Shown: positions 1-7,394 of the stretch, piece by piece
How positions within the stretch are numbered: position 1 is the first letter of the stretch
Layout: the number at the start of each line of letters is the position of its first letter
Assembly (NCBI GenBank): GCA_020631455.1
Contig: JAHDHF010000005.1
Location: forward strand, 1-46,747
DNA length: 46,747 bases
Reading direction: 5' to 3'
Origin: Saprospiraceae bacterium
Lineage (GTDB): Bacteria > Bacteroidota > Bacteroidia > Chitinophagales > Saprospiraceae
Translations under genes and position numbers: made by a program
The notes under the pieces: model-generated
What the model was told of the DNA's origin: nothing
What the model saw: the letters and a program-made list of their open reading frames with translations, nothing else
Database searches by the model: none

Positions 1-60
1 TACAAAAATCCACATCTGAAAAGGTGGTGTTGGAGATTTTATCGCACCTTAGCGGAATGA
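1..60 (+). CDS. C-terminal end of an unidentified protein (partial)
   Basis: Reading from base 1, an open frame of 19 codons runs to a TGA at 58-60. The residues are YKNPHLKRWCWRFYRTLAE, basic and aromatic-rich. The stop overlaps the ATG of murA at 57-59 in an ATGA arrangement, which is typical of translationally coupled genes and is the main reason to believe the frame is real. Too little is visible to name the protein. In many Bacteroidota a DUF4290 gene precedes murA, but this tail does not let me confirm that. Confidence 0.45.
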   Translation, partial: YKNPHLKRWCWRFYRTLAE

Positions 61-1373
61 GCAAATCGGGAGATATTTTTGTAGTAGAAGGAGGCCACCA
101 ACTAAGTGGTGTGCTGCAACCGCAAGGCGCTAAAAATGAGGCTTTGCAAATCTTGTGTGCGCCGCTGTTGACGGATGCGCCTGTACAGATTGATAATTTG
201 CCTGACATCCTTGACATCAGACGGATGATCGAGCTGATGGAAGGTCTCGGTGTCAAGGTGACGCATCATTCGCCGCACTCGATTACGATGCAGGCTGATG
301 CGATTGATCTCGATTATTTGAGTTCGGCTGAGTTTAGGGAGACGGCACAACGTATCCGCGGCTCGGTAATGCTGATGGGACCCCTCTTGGCTCGCTACGG
401 CAAGGCATATCTACCGCAGCCAGGCGGTGACAAAATTGGTCGGCGTCGTTTGGATACGCATCTCCTTGGATTGGAGGCGCTGAATTCGACATTTAGAATT
501 GACGAGGAAGAGCGCGCCTACTACCTAGAGACGGATGGCCTCAAGGGCAGTTATATCTTGATGGAGGAAATCTCTGTGACGGGAACGGCGAATGTCGTCA
601 TGGCTGCTGTACTCGCGAAGGGAGAAACGACGATTTATAATGCTGCCTGTGAGCCGTACTTGCAGCAGCTCTGCGAAATGCTGGTTTGCATGGGCGCAAA
701 AATCGAGGGCATCAAAAGTAATCGTCTCGTAATACAAGGCGTGGATCGCCTCGGCGGTACGACGCATACAATCTTGCCTGACATGATCGAGATCGGGAGT
801 TTTATTTCGCTTGCTGCGGTGACAGGTTCTGATATCACGATCCCGAATGCTGCTATTCCGCGCCTTGGAAATATTTTGACTGTGTTTCGCCGCTTTGGCT
901 TAACGATCAATGAAGTTGGAGATGATTTGCATATTCCGCAGCATGATCATTATGAGATTGGCTCAAATCTCGACGGCTCTATTTTGACAGTGTATGATTC
1001 GCCTTGGCCTGGATTTTCGCCTGATCTCTTGAGTACGCTGCTTGTCATGGCTGTGCAGGCAAAAGGAACGGCATTAATTCATCAAAAAATGTTTGAGAGT
1101 CGCTTGTTTTTCGTTGATAAACTCATCGACATGGGCGCGCAGATTATTTTATGTGATCCGCATCGAGCTGTAGTTGTTGGACTGGATCGTAGGCAGCCGT
1201 TGCGTGGTATTAAAATGACCTCGCCAGATATACGTGCTGGTGTAGCATTATTAATTGCTGCACTCTCTGCAAAAGGAACAAGTCGTATTTCGAATATTCA
1301 TCAAATCGATCGCGGCTATCAAAATATTGAGCAACGTCTCTGCGGTATTGGTGCTCAGATTGAGCGTGTATAA
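57..1373 (+). CDS. murA: UDP-N-acetylglucosamine 1-carboxyvinyltransferase (MurA), Asp active-site variant
   Basis: This cytoplasmic enzyme catalyses the first committed step of peptidoglycan synthesis, transferring enolpyruvate from PEP to UDP-GlcNAc. The whole protein (438 residues from this start) matches the EPSP-synthase fold: QGAKNEAL near the N-terminus, DIRRM, the mobile loop PGGDKIGRRRLDTH, VTGTANVVMAA, LPDMIEIGSF and the C-terminal HQIDRGYQNIE. The loop residue that is Cys115 in E. coli is Asp125 here, the natural variant linked to fosfomycin insensitivity. A GTG at 24 would add 11 residues, but the ATG at 57 is preferred because it overlaps the upstream stop and gives a normal N-terminus (MSKSGDIFVVEGG). 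It is followed 11 nt later by a DUF368 gene, so two envelope genes are adjacent. Confidence 0.96.
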   Translation: MSKSGDIFVVEGGHQLSGVLQPQGAKNEALQILCAPLLTDAPVQIDNLPDILDIRRMIELMEGLGVKVTHHSPHSITMQADAIDLDYLSSAEFRETAQRIRGSVMLMGPLLARYGKAYLPQPGGDKIGRRRLDTHLLGLEALNSTFRIDEEERAYYLETDGLKGSYILMEEISVTGTANVVMAAVLAKGETTIYNAACEPYLQQLCEMLVCMGAKIEGIKSNRLVIQGVDRLGGTTHTILPDMIEIGSFISLAAVTGSDITIPNAAIPRLGNILTVFRRFGLTINEVGDDLHIPQHDHYEIGSNLDGSILTVYDSPWPGFSPDLLSTLLVMAVQAKGTALIHQKMFESRLFFVDKLIDMGAQIILCDPHRAVVVGLDRRQPLRGIKMTSPDIRAGVALLIAALSAKGTSRISNIHQIDRGYQNIEQRLCGIGAQIERV

Positions 1374-1384
1374 GTATTAAAGTT

Positions 1385-2356
1385 ATGAGCTCAAATCAAT
1401 TTCGAATATCGACGATGCTCAAGGGCGCTGCAATGGGAATTGCAGAAGTGATTCCTGGAGTCTCGGGCGGTACAATTGCATTTATTACTGGAATTTATGA
1501 GACGCTTTTGCAGTCGATTAAATCAATCGGCCCAGATGCGTTTCGAGCATTTAAGGAAGGCGGCGTAAAAGGTCTTGCTTCTGAAATTAATTTACTTTTC
1601 TTAATTACACTCGCCATTGGAATGGCTGGCGGTATGGTCGTCGGTGTTTTTGGAGTGACGTATATCCTAGAGAATTTTCCATTGTTGCTTTGGAGTTTTT
1701 TCTTTGGTTTAATTATCGCTTCGGCTATTTATGTCGGCAAGCAAGTCAGCAAATGGTCGATCATTAATATCGTTTTATTAATAATCGGTCTTATTGTTTC
1801 TTATGTCATTACAATTTCGGCTCCTGCAACTGGAAGTGATAGTTTATTGTTTGTGTTTCTAGCAGGCGTTATTGCCATTAGTGCACTGATGCTTCCAGGA
1901 TTGAGTGGCAGTTTTATGCTTTTACTCATGGGTATGTACACTGTGATTATTCCTTCAGTAAAAAGTATTCTCAAGCTGCAGTTCGAAAAGCTCACGCTTG
2001 TCATTGTATTTGCAGCAGGTTGCTTGGTCGGACTAGTGACGTTCAGCCGAGTATTGACTTGGACATTTAAGCATTATCGCAATCAGACGCTTGCTCTTTT
2101 GACTGGTTTTATGATCGGATCATTAAATAAAGTTTGGCCGTGGCAAGAAGTACTCAGTACTCGCATCAATAGCGATGGCGAAGAAGTCATCGCATTCACC
2201 AAAAGTGTTTTACCAAATACATTTTCTGCTTTAGGAGAGAATTTGATGTACGGCAATCAACCACAAATTCTCTTTTGTATTCTATTTATGGTTGTCGGCT
2301 TTTCGATTGTGTTTATTATCGAAAAACTCGCAAGAAGTGAAGAGCAGCCTTCATGA
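1385..2356 (+). CDS. popT: DUF368 / PopT-family undecaprenyl-phosphate translocase
   Basis: This is a 323-residue integral membrane protein with about eight to nine hydrophobic segments. It carries the two internally repeated signatures of DUF368: EVIPGVSGGT at residues 21-30 and MLPGLSGS around residue 171, each in a re-entrant-like position. DUF368 proteins (PopT) have been shown to return the carrier lipid undecaprenyl phosphate across the cytoplasmic membrane, alongside the DedA family. The gene lies 11 nt after murA and its last four bases overlap the start of aroE (ATGA), so murA-popT-aroE is probably one transcript. The neighbour murA uses the lipid-carrier pathway downstream, which fits a cell-wall role. 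The family assignment is firm; the transport role follows from family literature. Confidence 0.88.
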   Translation: MSSNQFRISTMLKGAAMGIAEVIPGVSGGTIAFITGIYETLLQSIKSIGPDAFRAFKEGGVKGLASEINLLFLITLAIGMAGGMVVGVFGVTYILENFPLLLWSFFFGLIIASAIYVGKQVSKWSIINIVLLIIGLIVSYVITISAPATGSDSLLFVFLAGVIAISALMLPGLSGSFMLLLMGMYTVIIPSVKSILKLQFEKLTLVIVFAAGCLVGLVTFSRVLTWTFKHYRNQTLALLTGFMIGSLNKVWPWQEVLSTRINSDGEEVIAFTKSVLPNTFSALGENLMYGNQPQILFCILFMVVGFSIVFIIEKLARSEEQPS

Positions 2357-3111
2357 ATCGACTTGGGCTCATAGGTTTTCCGCTCGGACATTCTTTTTCG
2401 AGACGATATTTTACAGAGAAATTCGCTCAAGAAAAGATTCGCAATTTTTCCTATTCGCTTTTTGAGCTTGAAACACTCGATAAGTTTAGAGAATGGGTCG
2501 ACACTATTGATGGCTTACTTGGACTCAATGTGACCATTCCGCATAAAATACATGTCGCTCCATTTTTAGATGAATTAAGCGAAGAAGCAGCTGCAATCGG
2601 AGCTGTCAATACAATTAAAAAAGTCGACAATAAACTAATTGGATTTAACACTGATGCACGAGGGTTTGAGGCTTCATTTATCCACGAGACGAAAAATCGT
2701 GAACTTGAAAAAAAAGCATGTCTCATTTTAGGAAGCAGTGGTGGTGCAGCAAAAGCTGTTGAATATGTGTTACATAAAAATGGATATCCATTTACTAGAG
2801 TATCAAGAACAGAATCGGAAGAAGCAATTTCATACCAGCAAGTCACAAAGGAGGTTTTAGAGGTCCATCCAATTATTATTAATTGCACGCCGCTCGGTAT
2901 GTTTCCAAATGTAGAAGCGAAACCAGAGCTACCCTACTCTGCTCTGACACCACGTCATCATCTATACGACCTTGTTTATAATCCGCTAGAGACAGCTTTT
3001 CTAAAAGCTGGAATGCAAGCTGGCGCTTCAACACAAAACGGTTTGGAAATGTTACGACTTCAAGCCGAATTTGCGTGGCAAATTTGGACTTCAGATTTTT
3101 CATTTGAATAA
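2353..3111 (+). CDS. aroE: Shikimate dehydrogenase (NADP+)
   Basis: AroE reduces 3-dehydroshikimate to shikimate in aromatic amino-acid synthesis. The 252-residue protein has the shikimate-binding GHSFSR (residues 12-17), catalytic Lys65 in NVTIPHK, Asn86 in AVNT, Asp101 in GFNTDARGF, a glycine-rich nucleotide loop GSSGGAAKAV in the Rossmann half, NCTPLGM, and the C-terminal NGLEML helix. Both catalytic residues (Lys65 and Asp101) are present. It is slightly shorter than the E. coli enzyme (272 residues). Its ATG overlaps the popT stop by 4 nt. Proline dehydrogenase begins 8 nt after its stop. Confidence 0.95.
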   Translation: MNRLGLIGFPLGHSFSRRYFTEKFAQEKIRNFSYSLFELETLDKFREWVDTIDGLLGLNVTIPHKIHVAPFLDELSEEAAAIGAVNTIKKVDNKLIGFNTDARGFEASFIHETKNRELEKKACLILGSSGGAAKAVEYVLHKNGYPFTRVSRTESEEAISYQQVTKEVLEVHPIIINCTPLGMFPNVEAKPELPYSALTPRHHLYDLVYNPLETAFLKAGMQAGASTQNGLEMLRLQAEFAWQIWTSDFSFE

Positions 3112-3118
3112 CACTGGC

Positions 3119-4306
3119 ATGGCAGCTCCCTTAGTTGATTTTACAGATACGAAAACAGCATTTGAGCATCAGAGTGATAGCGAGCTCAAGCATGCGCATC
3201 GACTGTTTTCGATGATGAATAAATCATGGCTCGTCAAAATGAGTGCGCCGCTCGGTTTGACTGCGCTCAAGCTCGGCTTGCCGATCAAAGGCATTGTCCG
3301 CAACACAATTTTCAAGCAATTTGTAGGCGGTCGTGATCTCAGCGAAGCAGAAACAACGATTCATAATCTTGCGAAATTTAATGCTTTAACGATCCTTGAT
3401 TACGGAGCAGAAGCAAAGTCTACCGAAGAAGAATTTGATCAAACGAAAGAAGAATTTCTGCGAGCGATACAGTTTGCAGACGCGCATGACAGCGTTCCAG
3501 TGATCACCATCAAGCTCACAGGGCTAGGGCACAAAAAGCTGCTCGAAAAACTCGATGCAAACGAGCAGCTCGACAAGATCGAAGAAATACAAGTCGAAAA
3601 TATGCAGCGCAGACTCGATGAAGTCTGCTCAGTCGCATCACAAAATAGAGTCGGTGTTTTTATCGATGCAGAAGAAAGCTGGATGCAAGATGCCATAGAT
3701 CAGCTCGTAGATGAGATGATGGCCAAATACAATACGAGTCGCGTCGTCGTCTACAATACATATCAGTTCTATCGCCACGATCGTCTTGAATATCTTAAGG
3801 CTTCACACAAAGCTGCCCTTGAAGGCGGCTATATGATCGGTGCCAAGATCGTACGCGGCGCATATATGGACAAAGAGCGCGCACGAGCCGAGGAACACAA
3901 CTATCCATCGCCGATACAAGTAGACAAAGCAGCTACCGATCACGATTACAATGCAGCTATCGACTACTGTCTAGAGCATTACGAGACGATCAGTCTCTGC
4001 AATGCGACTCACAATGCAGCAAGCTGTATGCACATGGTCAATGAAATCGAGCGAAGAGGACTCCTACGCAATCACATACATCTCAATTTCTGCCAGCTCT
4101 ACGGTATGAGCGATCACTTGACGTTCAACCTCGCCAAAGCAGGATACAATGCAGCCAAGTACGTGCCCTACGGGCCAGTCTCTGATGTCATGCCTTACTT
4201 GATCCGTCGTGCACAAGAAAACTCATCCGTCACAGGCGATATGAGCCGCGAGTTGAGTCTGATCGATCAAGAAGTCAAACGACGCAAAGCTGACAGTCGT
4301 CGATAG
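3119..4306 (+). CDS. Proline dehydrogenase (single-domain PRODH)
   Basis: FAD-dependent proline dehydrogenase oxidises proline to delta-1-pyrroline-5-carboxylate. The 395-residue protein shows the C-terminal barrel signatures: GAKIVRGAYMDKER, CNATHNAAS, FCQLYGMSDHL, and YVPYGPVSDVMPYLIRRAQEN, which hold the flavin- and proline-binding residues. No P5C-dehydrogenase or DNA-binding domain is fused to it, as expected for Bacteroidota. The frame is open back to a TTG at 3071 inside aroE. I prefer the ATG at 3119, which sits 8 nt after the aroE stop and avoids a 41-nt overlap. It is the last gene of the run. The 141 bp that follow hold only short inverted repeats. Confidence 0.93.
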   Translation: MAAPLVDFTDTKTAFEHQSDSELKHAHRLFSMMNKSWLVKMSAPLGLTALKLGLPIKGIVRNTIFKQFVGGRDLSEAETTIHNLAKFNALTILDYGAEAKSTEEEFDQTKEEFLRAIQFADAHDSVPVITIKLTGLGHKKLLEKLDANEQLDKIEEIQVENMQRRLDEVCSVASQNRVGVFIDAEESWMQDAIDQLVDEMMAKYNTSRVVVYNTYQFYRHDRLEYLKASHKAALEGGYMIGAKIVRGAYMDKERARAEEHNYPSPIQVDKAATDHDYNAAIDYCLEHYETISLCNATHNAASCMHMVNEIERRGLLRNHIHLNFCQLYGMSDHLTFNLAKAGYNAAKYVPYGPVSDVMPYLIRRAQENSSVTGDMSRELSLIDQEVKRRKADSRR

Positions 4307-4344
4307 AAGATTAACATTCATCAAATTTTAACGCTTTTTCCTGT

Positions 4345-4404
4345 GCCTTTTTACTCAAAAGGCGTCATAACCGTGTACAATCAGTGCTCAATATGTGATT
4401 GTAC
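4345..4404. repeat. Two short inverted repeats between proline dehydrogenase and the zinc-ribbon gene
   Basis: GCCTTTT/AAAAGGC (4345-4351 and 4357-4363, 5-nt loop) is followed by GTACAATCA/TGATTGTAC (4375-4383 and 4396-4404, 12-nt loop). Neither is followed by a T-run on either strand, so they are not typical intrinsic terminators. The second pair could be an operator for the small zinc-ribbon gene that starts 43 nt later, or a terminal repeat left by an insertion sequence. Confidence 0.4.
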
Positions 4405-4447
4405 CACGCAGAAAAGAACTTAACACACCATCAATTAACCCCTTCTA

Positions 4448-4831
4448 ATGACTCAGATGATTGAAGCAATGCTCGATTTAGAGACGTGTTTTAAACACAT
4501 ACGAGAAATACGTTGGGCTGATGGTGTCTGCTGCCCACGTTGCAGCAATAAAGCAATTAGCCCTCACGGATTTACGACAGGCAATGTCCATCAGCGCAGA
4601 TATAAGTGTAAGAGCTGCAAGATTAGTTTTAATGATCTCACCAACACCGTCATGGCCAATAGTCGTCTCCCGATCTGCCTTTGGCTTGGTGTTTATGAAG
4701 CGATTCAACAAAACAAAACTCAGGAAGAAATAGCCGAGCAATTTAACCTCGACATAAAGGACTCGCGTGATTTAATTTGGCAGCTCCGTCACGGTATTGA
4801 GCTCCAAAATCCGTATCAAGCCGATTGGTAA
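4448..4831 (+). CDS. Solo IS1595-type zinc-ribbon / HTH protein
   Basis: This 127-residue protein resembles only the N-terminal DNA-binding part of IS1595/ISXO2-family transposases. It has a zinc ribbon with CPRC at residues 29-32 and CKSC at 54-57, followed by FNDLTNTVMANSRLPICLW and a helical segment with TQEEIAEQFNL, like the transposase HTH. The DDE catalytic domain is absent and the frame ends cleanly at 4831. Just after the stop comes a family A repeat, with no trace of a DDE domain. It is either a degenerate transposase end or a domesticated DNA-binding protein. The lack of internal stops favours a retained function, but I cannot show one. The 5' flank carries inverted repeats. Confidence 0.7.
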   Translation: MTQMIEAMLDLETCFKHIREIRWADGVCCPRCSNKAISPHGFTTGNVHQRRYKCKSCKISFNDLTNTVMANSRLPICLWLGVYEAIQQNKTQEEIAEQFNLDIKDSRDLIWQLRHGIELQNPYQADW

Positions 4832-4839
4832 TTGGACTT

Positions 4840-4947
4840 GGGGCATCCGCCTTGCTTCGCTCGGCGGCGGGCTATCCGCAGTACGGTAACCTAGCCGCAG
4901 CTGAGCTGCGTCCGCTCGCAAGCTCGCGCTGCTCCTATCCCTATGCC
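4840..4947 (-). repeat. Structured intergenic repeat, family A, copy 1
   Basis: Minus orientation, A1 subtype. On the minus strand it opens GGCATAGGGATAG and closes GGATGCCCC, so the closing stem is GGCAT/ATGCC instead of the usual GGCTG/CAGCC (compensatory change shared only with the copy at 45538). The A1 box GCAGTACGGTAACCTAGC (plus strand) is present. One arm is the perfect hairpin CGCAGCT-C-AGCTGCG, another is CCGCC...GGCGG. Confidence 0.9.
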
Positions 4948-5029
4948 ACGCCTTTATTTACACTCTTTTGTTTCGTTTGAAACTTTTTGTTTTAAAATAG
5001 CATTGATTAGAGTAGACCCTTTATGCATT

Positions 5030-5602
5030 ATGAAACAAACTTTCCTACTTGTCTTCTCAATGATGACTTCTCTAGCAGCAATGTTTGCGCAAGAAGAATA
5101 TGAGATACTTGTACCCAAAGGCATCCAAACTTTTGAGTCTGCATCGGCTTGGATCGATGCCGATGCTCCACTGACATATCAGCAAGAATACTGCAACTCG
5201 CGATATGGTTTTTGTGTCAAGTATCCAGCAAATCTTTTTCGCACAGCCAAAACACCTCACAACCAAGGCGGCCTAAGTCTAGAGACAGCAAGTGAAGATG
5301 CGACGATCAGCTTGTATGGGTTTTATGATCTTGACTGGACAGCAGATGATCTCCTAGAACTTATGACTACCAGCCTCGAGGAATCATACAAACGTGTCAG
5401 AGTTCTTGAGTTTAAAAAAATTGATGAAAAAAATGTAGAAGTTCTATTCGCGATTGGCAAGCAACAACTCTACTACAAGACATTTTTACAAGAAGATCGA
5501 TACATCGCTGTGACGATACGTATTACATCAAAGGAGATATCAACTCTTGCTGCCATTCAAAAGAGTATGCTACCGAGTTTGCAGATTCTTACAGCAGAAT
5601 AA
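5030..5602 (+). CDS. Secreted protein of unknown function
   Basis: This is a 190-residue protein with a clear Sec signal peptide (MKQTFLLVFSMMTSLAAMFA, with QEE beginning the mature part). The frame is open back to 4943, but that start lies inside the family A repeat. The ATG at 5030 puts the signal peptide at the N-terminus and is preferred. The mature part has two cysteines in YCNSRYGFCVKYP, which could form a disulphide, then a mixed alpha/beta sequence. The YGFCVKYP pattern resembles secreted proteins in which a polar segment precedes a compact domain, but I do not recognise a family. It is flanked by family A repeats on both sides, so it is probably transcribed alone. Confidence 0.75.
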   Translation: MKQTFLLVFSMMTSLAAMFAQEEYEILVPKGIQTFESASAWIDADAPLTYQQEYCNSRYGFCVKYPANLFRTAKTPHNQGGLSLETASEDATISLYGFYDLDWTADDLLELMTTSLEESYKRVRVLEFKKIDEKNVEVLFAIGKQQLYYKTFLQEDRYIAVTIRITSKEISTLAAIQKSMLPSLQILTAE

Positions 5603-5611
5603 ATCAGCTAT

Positions 5612-5739
5612 GGCTGAGGGATAGTAGGCAGTGCGAAGCAGACTCAGACACTGCGATAGCAGTGTACAGAGGCCGAGCGAGCAGCGAGCTGCCGAATAGC
5701 CCGACCGCGACAGAATGTAATGATGGAGCGGGCAGCCCC
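5612..5739 (+). repeat. Structured intergenic repeat, family A, copy 2
   Basis: Plus orientation, A2 subtype: GGCTGAGGGATAG at the 5' end, GGGCAGCCCC at the 3' end, and an inner stem GGCAG/CTGCC. It carries the module GGCCGAGCGAGCAGCGAGC shared with family B. Its 3' end overlaps the candidate ATG of the YihY-family gene at 5720. Confidence 0.9.
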
Positions 5740-6730
5740 ATATCTTTTACTATTAAAATACAAGTATCTTGATCGCGTGAAACTCCGATCCGATCTCGAT
5801 GAGCCGACATGGCGAAATTATTCTGTGTGGCAGATCTTGCAGCAGACGTGGATCAAAGCAAACCAAGATCTCGTCTTCAATAAGGCTGCGGCAATATCAT
5901 ACTTTACTGTTTTTTCGCTGCCACCTATTTTATTTATAATTACATCGATTAGTGGTTTTTTCTTTAGTAAAGAAAATGTCCAGGCTTTTGTCTTTGAAGA
6001 AATTGGCGCATTAATCGGCAGCCAAGGCGCACAGCAGCTTTTTACGATGATGGATAGTTTTGGGATGTTTCAAGGAAGCATCTGGCGGACTGTATTTGGT
6101 TTCCTATTTTTAATTTTTACTTCTACGACTTTATTTGCGACAATTCAGCGCAGTTTAAATGTCATTTTTAGAGTAAAGCCAAAGCCGCGTATTGGCGTTG
6201 TCAAAATAGTTATTGATCGTTTATTTTCATTTTTACTCGTATTAAGTTTAGCGTTTGTTTTGCTTATTTCGCTAGGCTTGTACGCGGCTACAGGTTTTGT
6301 AGAGTCTTATGCTGTAGAGCATTTTCCAAACTTTTCTATTCAGGCTTATAATGCAGCAGCTATTTTTTATAGCCAGCTTATTTTATTTTTAATTATAGCG
6401 ATGATGTATAAATATCTGCCTGATGCGTACGTGAGTTGGCGTTCGTCTGGTTTAGGCGCTTTGCTTGCCTCTGCTCTTTTTTCATTTGGTAAATATTTAA
6501 TTGGCTTGTATGTCGGGCAAAGTGAATTTGTCACCTTGTATGGCGCGACAGGATCGTTAATAGTTATTTTATTGTGGGTCTATTATGCTTCGATTATTTT
6601 TTTATTTGGAGCAGTCTTTACGTATGTCTATGCACGTGTACGCGGCTACAGATTGCAGCCTTCAGATTATGCTGTCAAAATCGTGAGGCAAGAAATCATC
6701 GTCGAGCGCGGCAAAGACACAGAAGATTAA
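5720..6730 (+). CDS. YihY/BrkB-family inner-membrane protein
   Basis: This 336-residue membrane protein of the YihY/virulence-factor BrkB family has about six transmembrane segments. Family hallmarks visible are AAAISYFTVFSLPPILF near residue 60, the TLFATIQRSLNVIF segment, YKYLPD, WRSSGLGALLASALFSFGKYLIGLY and LIVILLWVYYASIIFLFGA near the C-terminus. The molecular role of the family is unsettled: older RNase BN claims were withdrawn and a transporter-like role is suspected. The start is uncertain. ATG-ATG at 5720/5723 lies inside a family A repeat, and the next in-frame candidate is GTG at 5777 (19 codons later). A strong terminator follows 16 nt after the stop. Confidence 0.88.
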   Translation: MMERAAPYLLLLKYKYLDRVKLRSDLDEPTWRNYSVWQILQQTWIKANQDLVFNKAAAISYFTVFSLPPILFIITSISGFFFSKENVQAFVFEEIGALIGSQGAQQLFTMMDSFGMFQGSIWRTVFGFLFLIFTSTTLFATIQRSLNVIFRVKPKPRIGVVKIVIDRLFSFLLVLSLAFVLLISLGLYAATGFVESYAVEHFPNFSIQAYNAAAIFYSQLILFLIIAMMYKYLPDAYVSWRSSGLGALLASALFSFGKYLIGLYVGQSEFVTLYGATGSLIVILLWVYYASIIFLFGAVFTYVYARVRGYRLQPSDYAVKIVRQEIIVERGKDTED

Positions 6731-6746
6731 TTGCCTTTAAAATAAA

Positions 6747-6776
6747 AAGCCGAGTCATAAGACTCGGCTTCTTTGT
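6747..6776. terminator. Bidirectional intrinsic terminator
   Basis: The 10-bp stem AAGCCGAGTC/GACTCGGCTT with an ATAA loop (6747-6770) is followed by TTCTTT on the plus strand and by a T-rich run (complement of AAAATAAA) on the minus strand. It ends the YihY-family transcript from the left and the rseP/hscB/tRNA-Leu transcript from the right. Confidence 0.85.
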
Positions 6777-6857
6777 ACCGAAGGCGGGAATCGAACCCGC
6801 ACTCCCGAAGGAACTGGATTTTGAATCCAGCGCGTCTACCAGTTCCGCCACTTCGGC
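6776..6857 (-). tRNA. tRNA-Leu (anticodon CAA)
   Basis: On the minus strand the sequence folds as a class II tRNA. The acceptor stem GCCGAAG pairs with CTTCGGT (one G-U), the anticodon stem-loop is CTGGA-TTCAAAA-TCCAG with anticodon CAA, a long variable arm contains TTCCTTCGGGAG, and the T-arm is GCGGG-TTCGATT-CCCGC. The discriminator base is A, and CCA is not encoded. It starts 12 nt after the stop of the hscB-like gene on the same strand, so it may be processed from that transcript. Confidence 0.95.
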
Positions 6858-6869
6858 AAGGCAGCTGCT

Positions 6870-7394
6870 TTACAGCGCGTCAAAGGTATTCAACTTTGAG
6901 CGAATTCTCATCACATATCGTCGCTTCAAATAATAGTCAAGCAGCTTTTTTAATTCCGCTTCACTCGGCGGGTTATCTTGAGATAAAACGGCTGTATATG
7001 TTGTATCAAGATCAGCTTCGAGTTGGTTAAGTTGGTCGTTTACTTTATTGGATGCTTCTTGATTTGGATCAAATTGCAGCTCCATGAGTTGCTCGTTGAG
7101 GTCCATCATGTCCATCAAAAAACCTTGCGGCACTTTAGCTTCGCCTTCGGCAGGCATAATGTCAGCCAGCTCCAGCAAATACTTGTATCGGAGATTATCG
7201 TCTTTGAGTATGCGATAGCCGTCATTGATCGCCGTATAGCGTTTGAGTGCTTCGTCTTGCTCTGCTTGTGTCGCAGTAGCAAAACGATCAGGATGCAGCA
7301 CACGACTCAGCGACATATATGCTTTGGTCAGCTGCTTCTTGTCTATACAAATAGCTGATTGCAATTCAAATAACTCGAAGTACGACATCTTCAT
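6870..7394 (-). CDS. HscB-like J-domain co-chaperone
   Basis: The 174-residue protein begins with a J-domain: SYFELFEL, then HPD at residues 34-36, then INDGYRILKDDNLRYKYLLEL. It ends with an all-helical segment (DLNEQLMELQ...) like HscB (Hsc20), the co-chaperone that delivers the iron-sulfur scaffold IscU to HscA. The N-terminal zinc-binding region of some HscB proteins is absent. Its ATG at 7394 shares one base with the rseP stop (TGATG). An upstream start at 7415 would overlap rseP, and ATG 7388 (MSYFELF) is a close alternative. No isc or suf genes are in view, so the iron-sulfur role rests on family likeness. Confidence 0.82.
   Translation of the reverse strand: MKMSYFELFELQSAICIDKKQLTKAYMSLSRVLHPDRFATATQAEQDEALKRYTAINDGYRILKDDNLRYKYLLELADIMPAEGEAKVPQGFLMDMMDLNEQLMELQFDPNQEASNKVNDQLNQLEADLDTTYTAVLSQDNPPSEAELKKLLDYYLKRRYVMRIRSKLNTFDAL

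Noticed and set aside
4345-4363. Intrinsic terminator after proline dehydrogenase
   Set aside because: The GCCTTTT/AAAAGGC stem has no T-run on either side.
7023-7358. Plus-strand frame inside the hscB-like gene
   Set aside because: It is antisense to a clear J-domain gene and has no recognisable features; the same applies to the other long antisense frames in murA, aroE, accD, nadA and aconitase.
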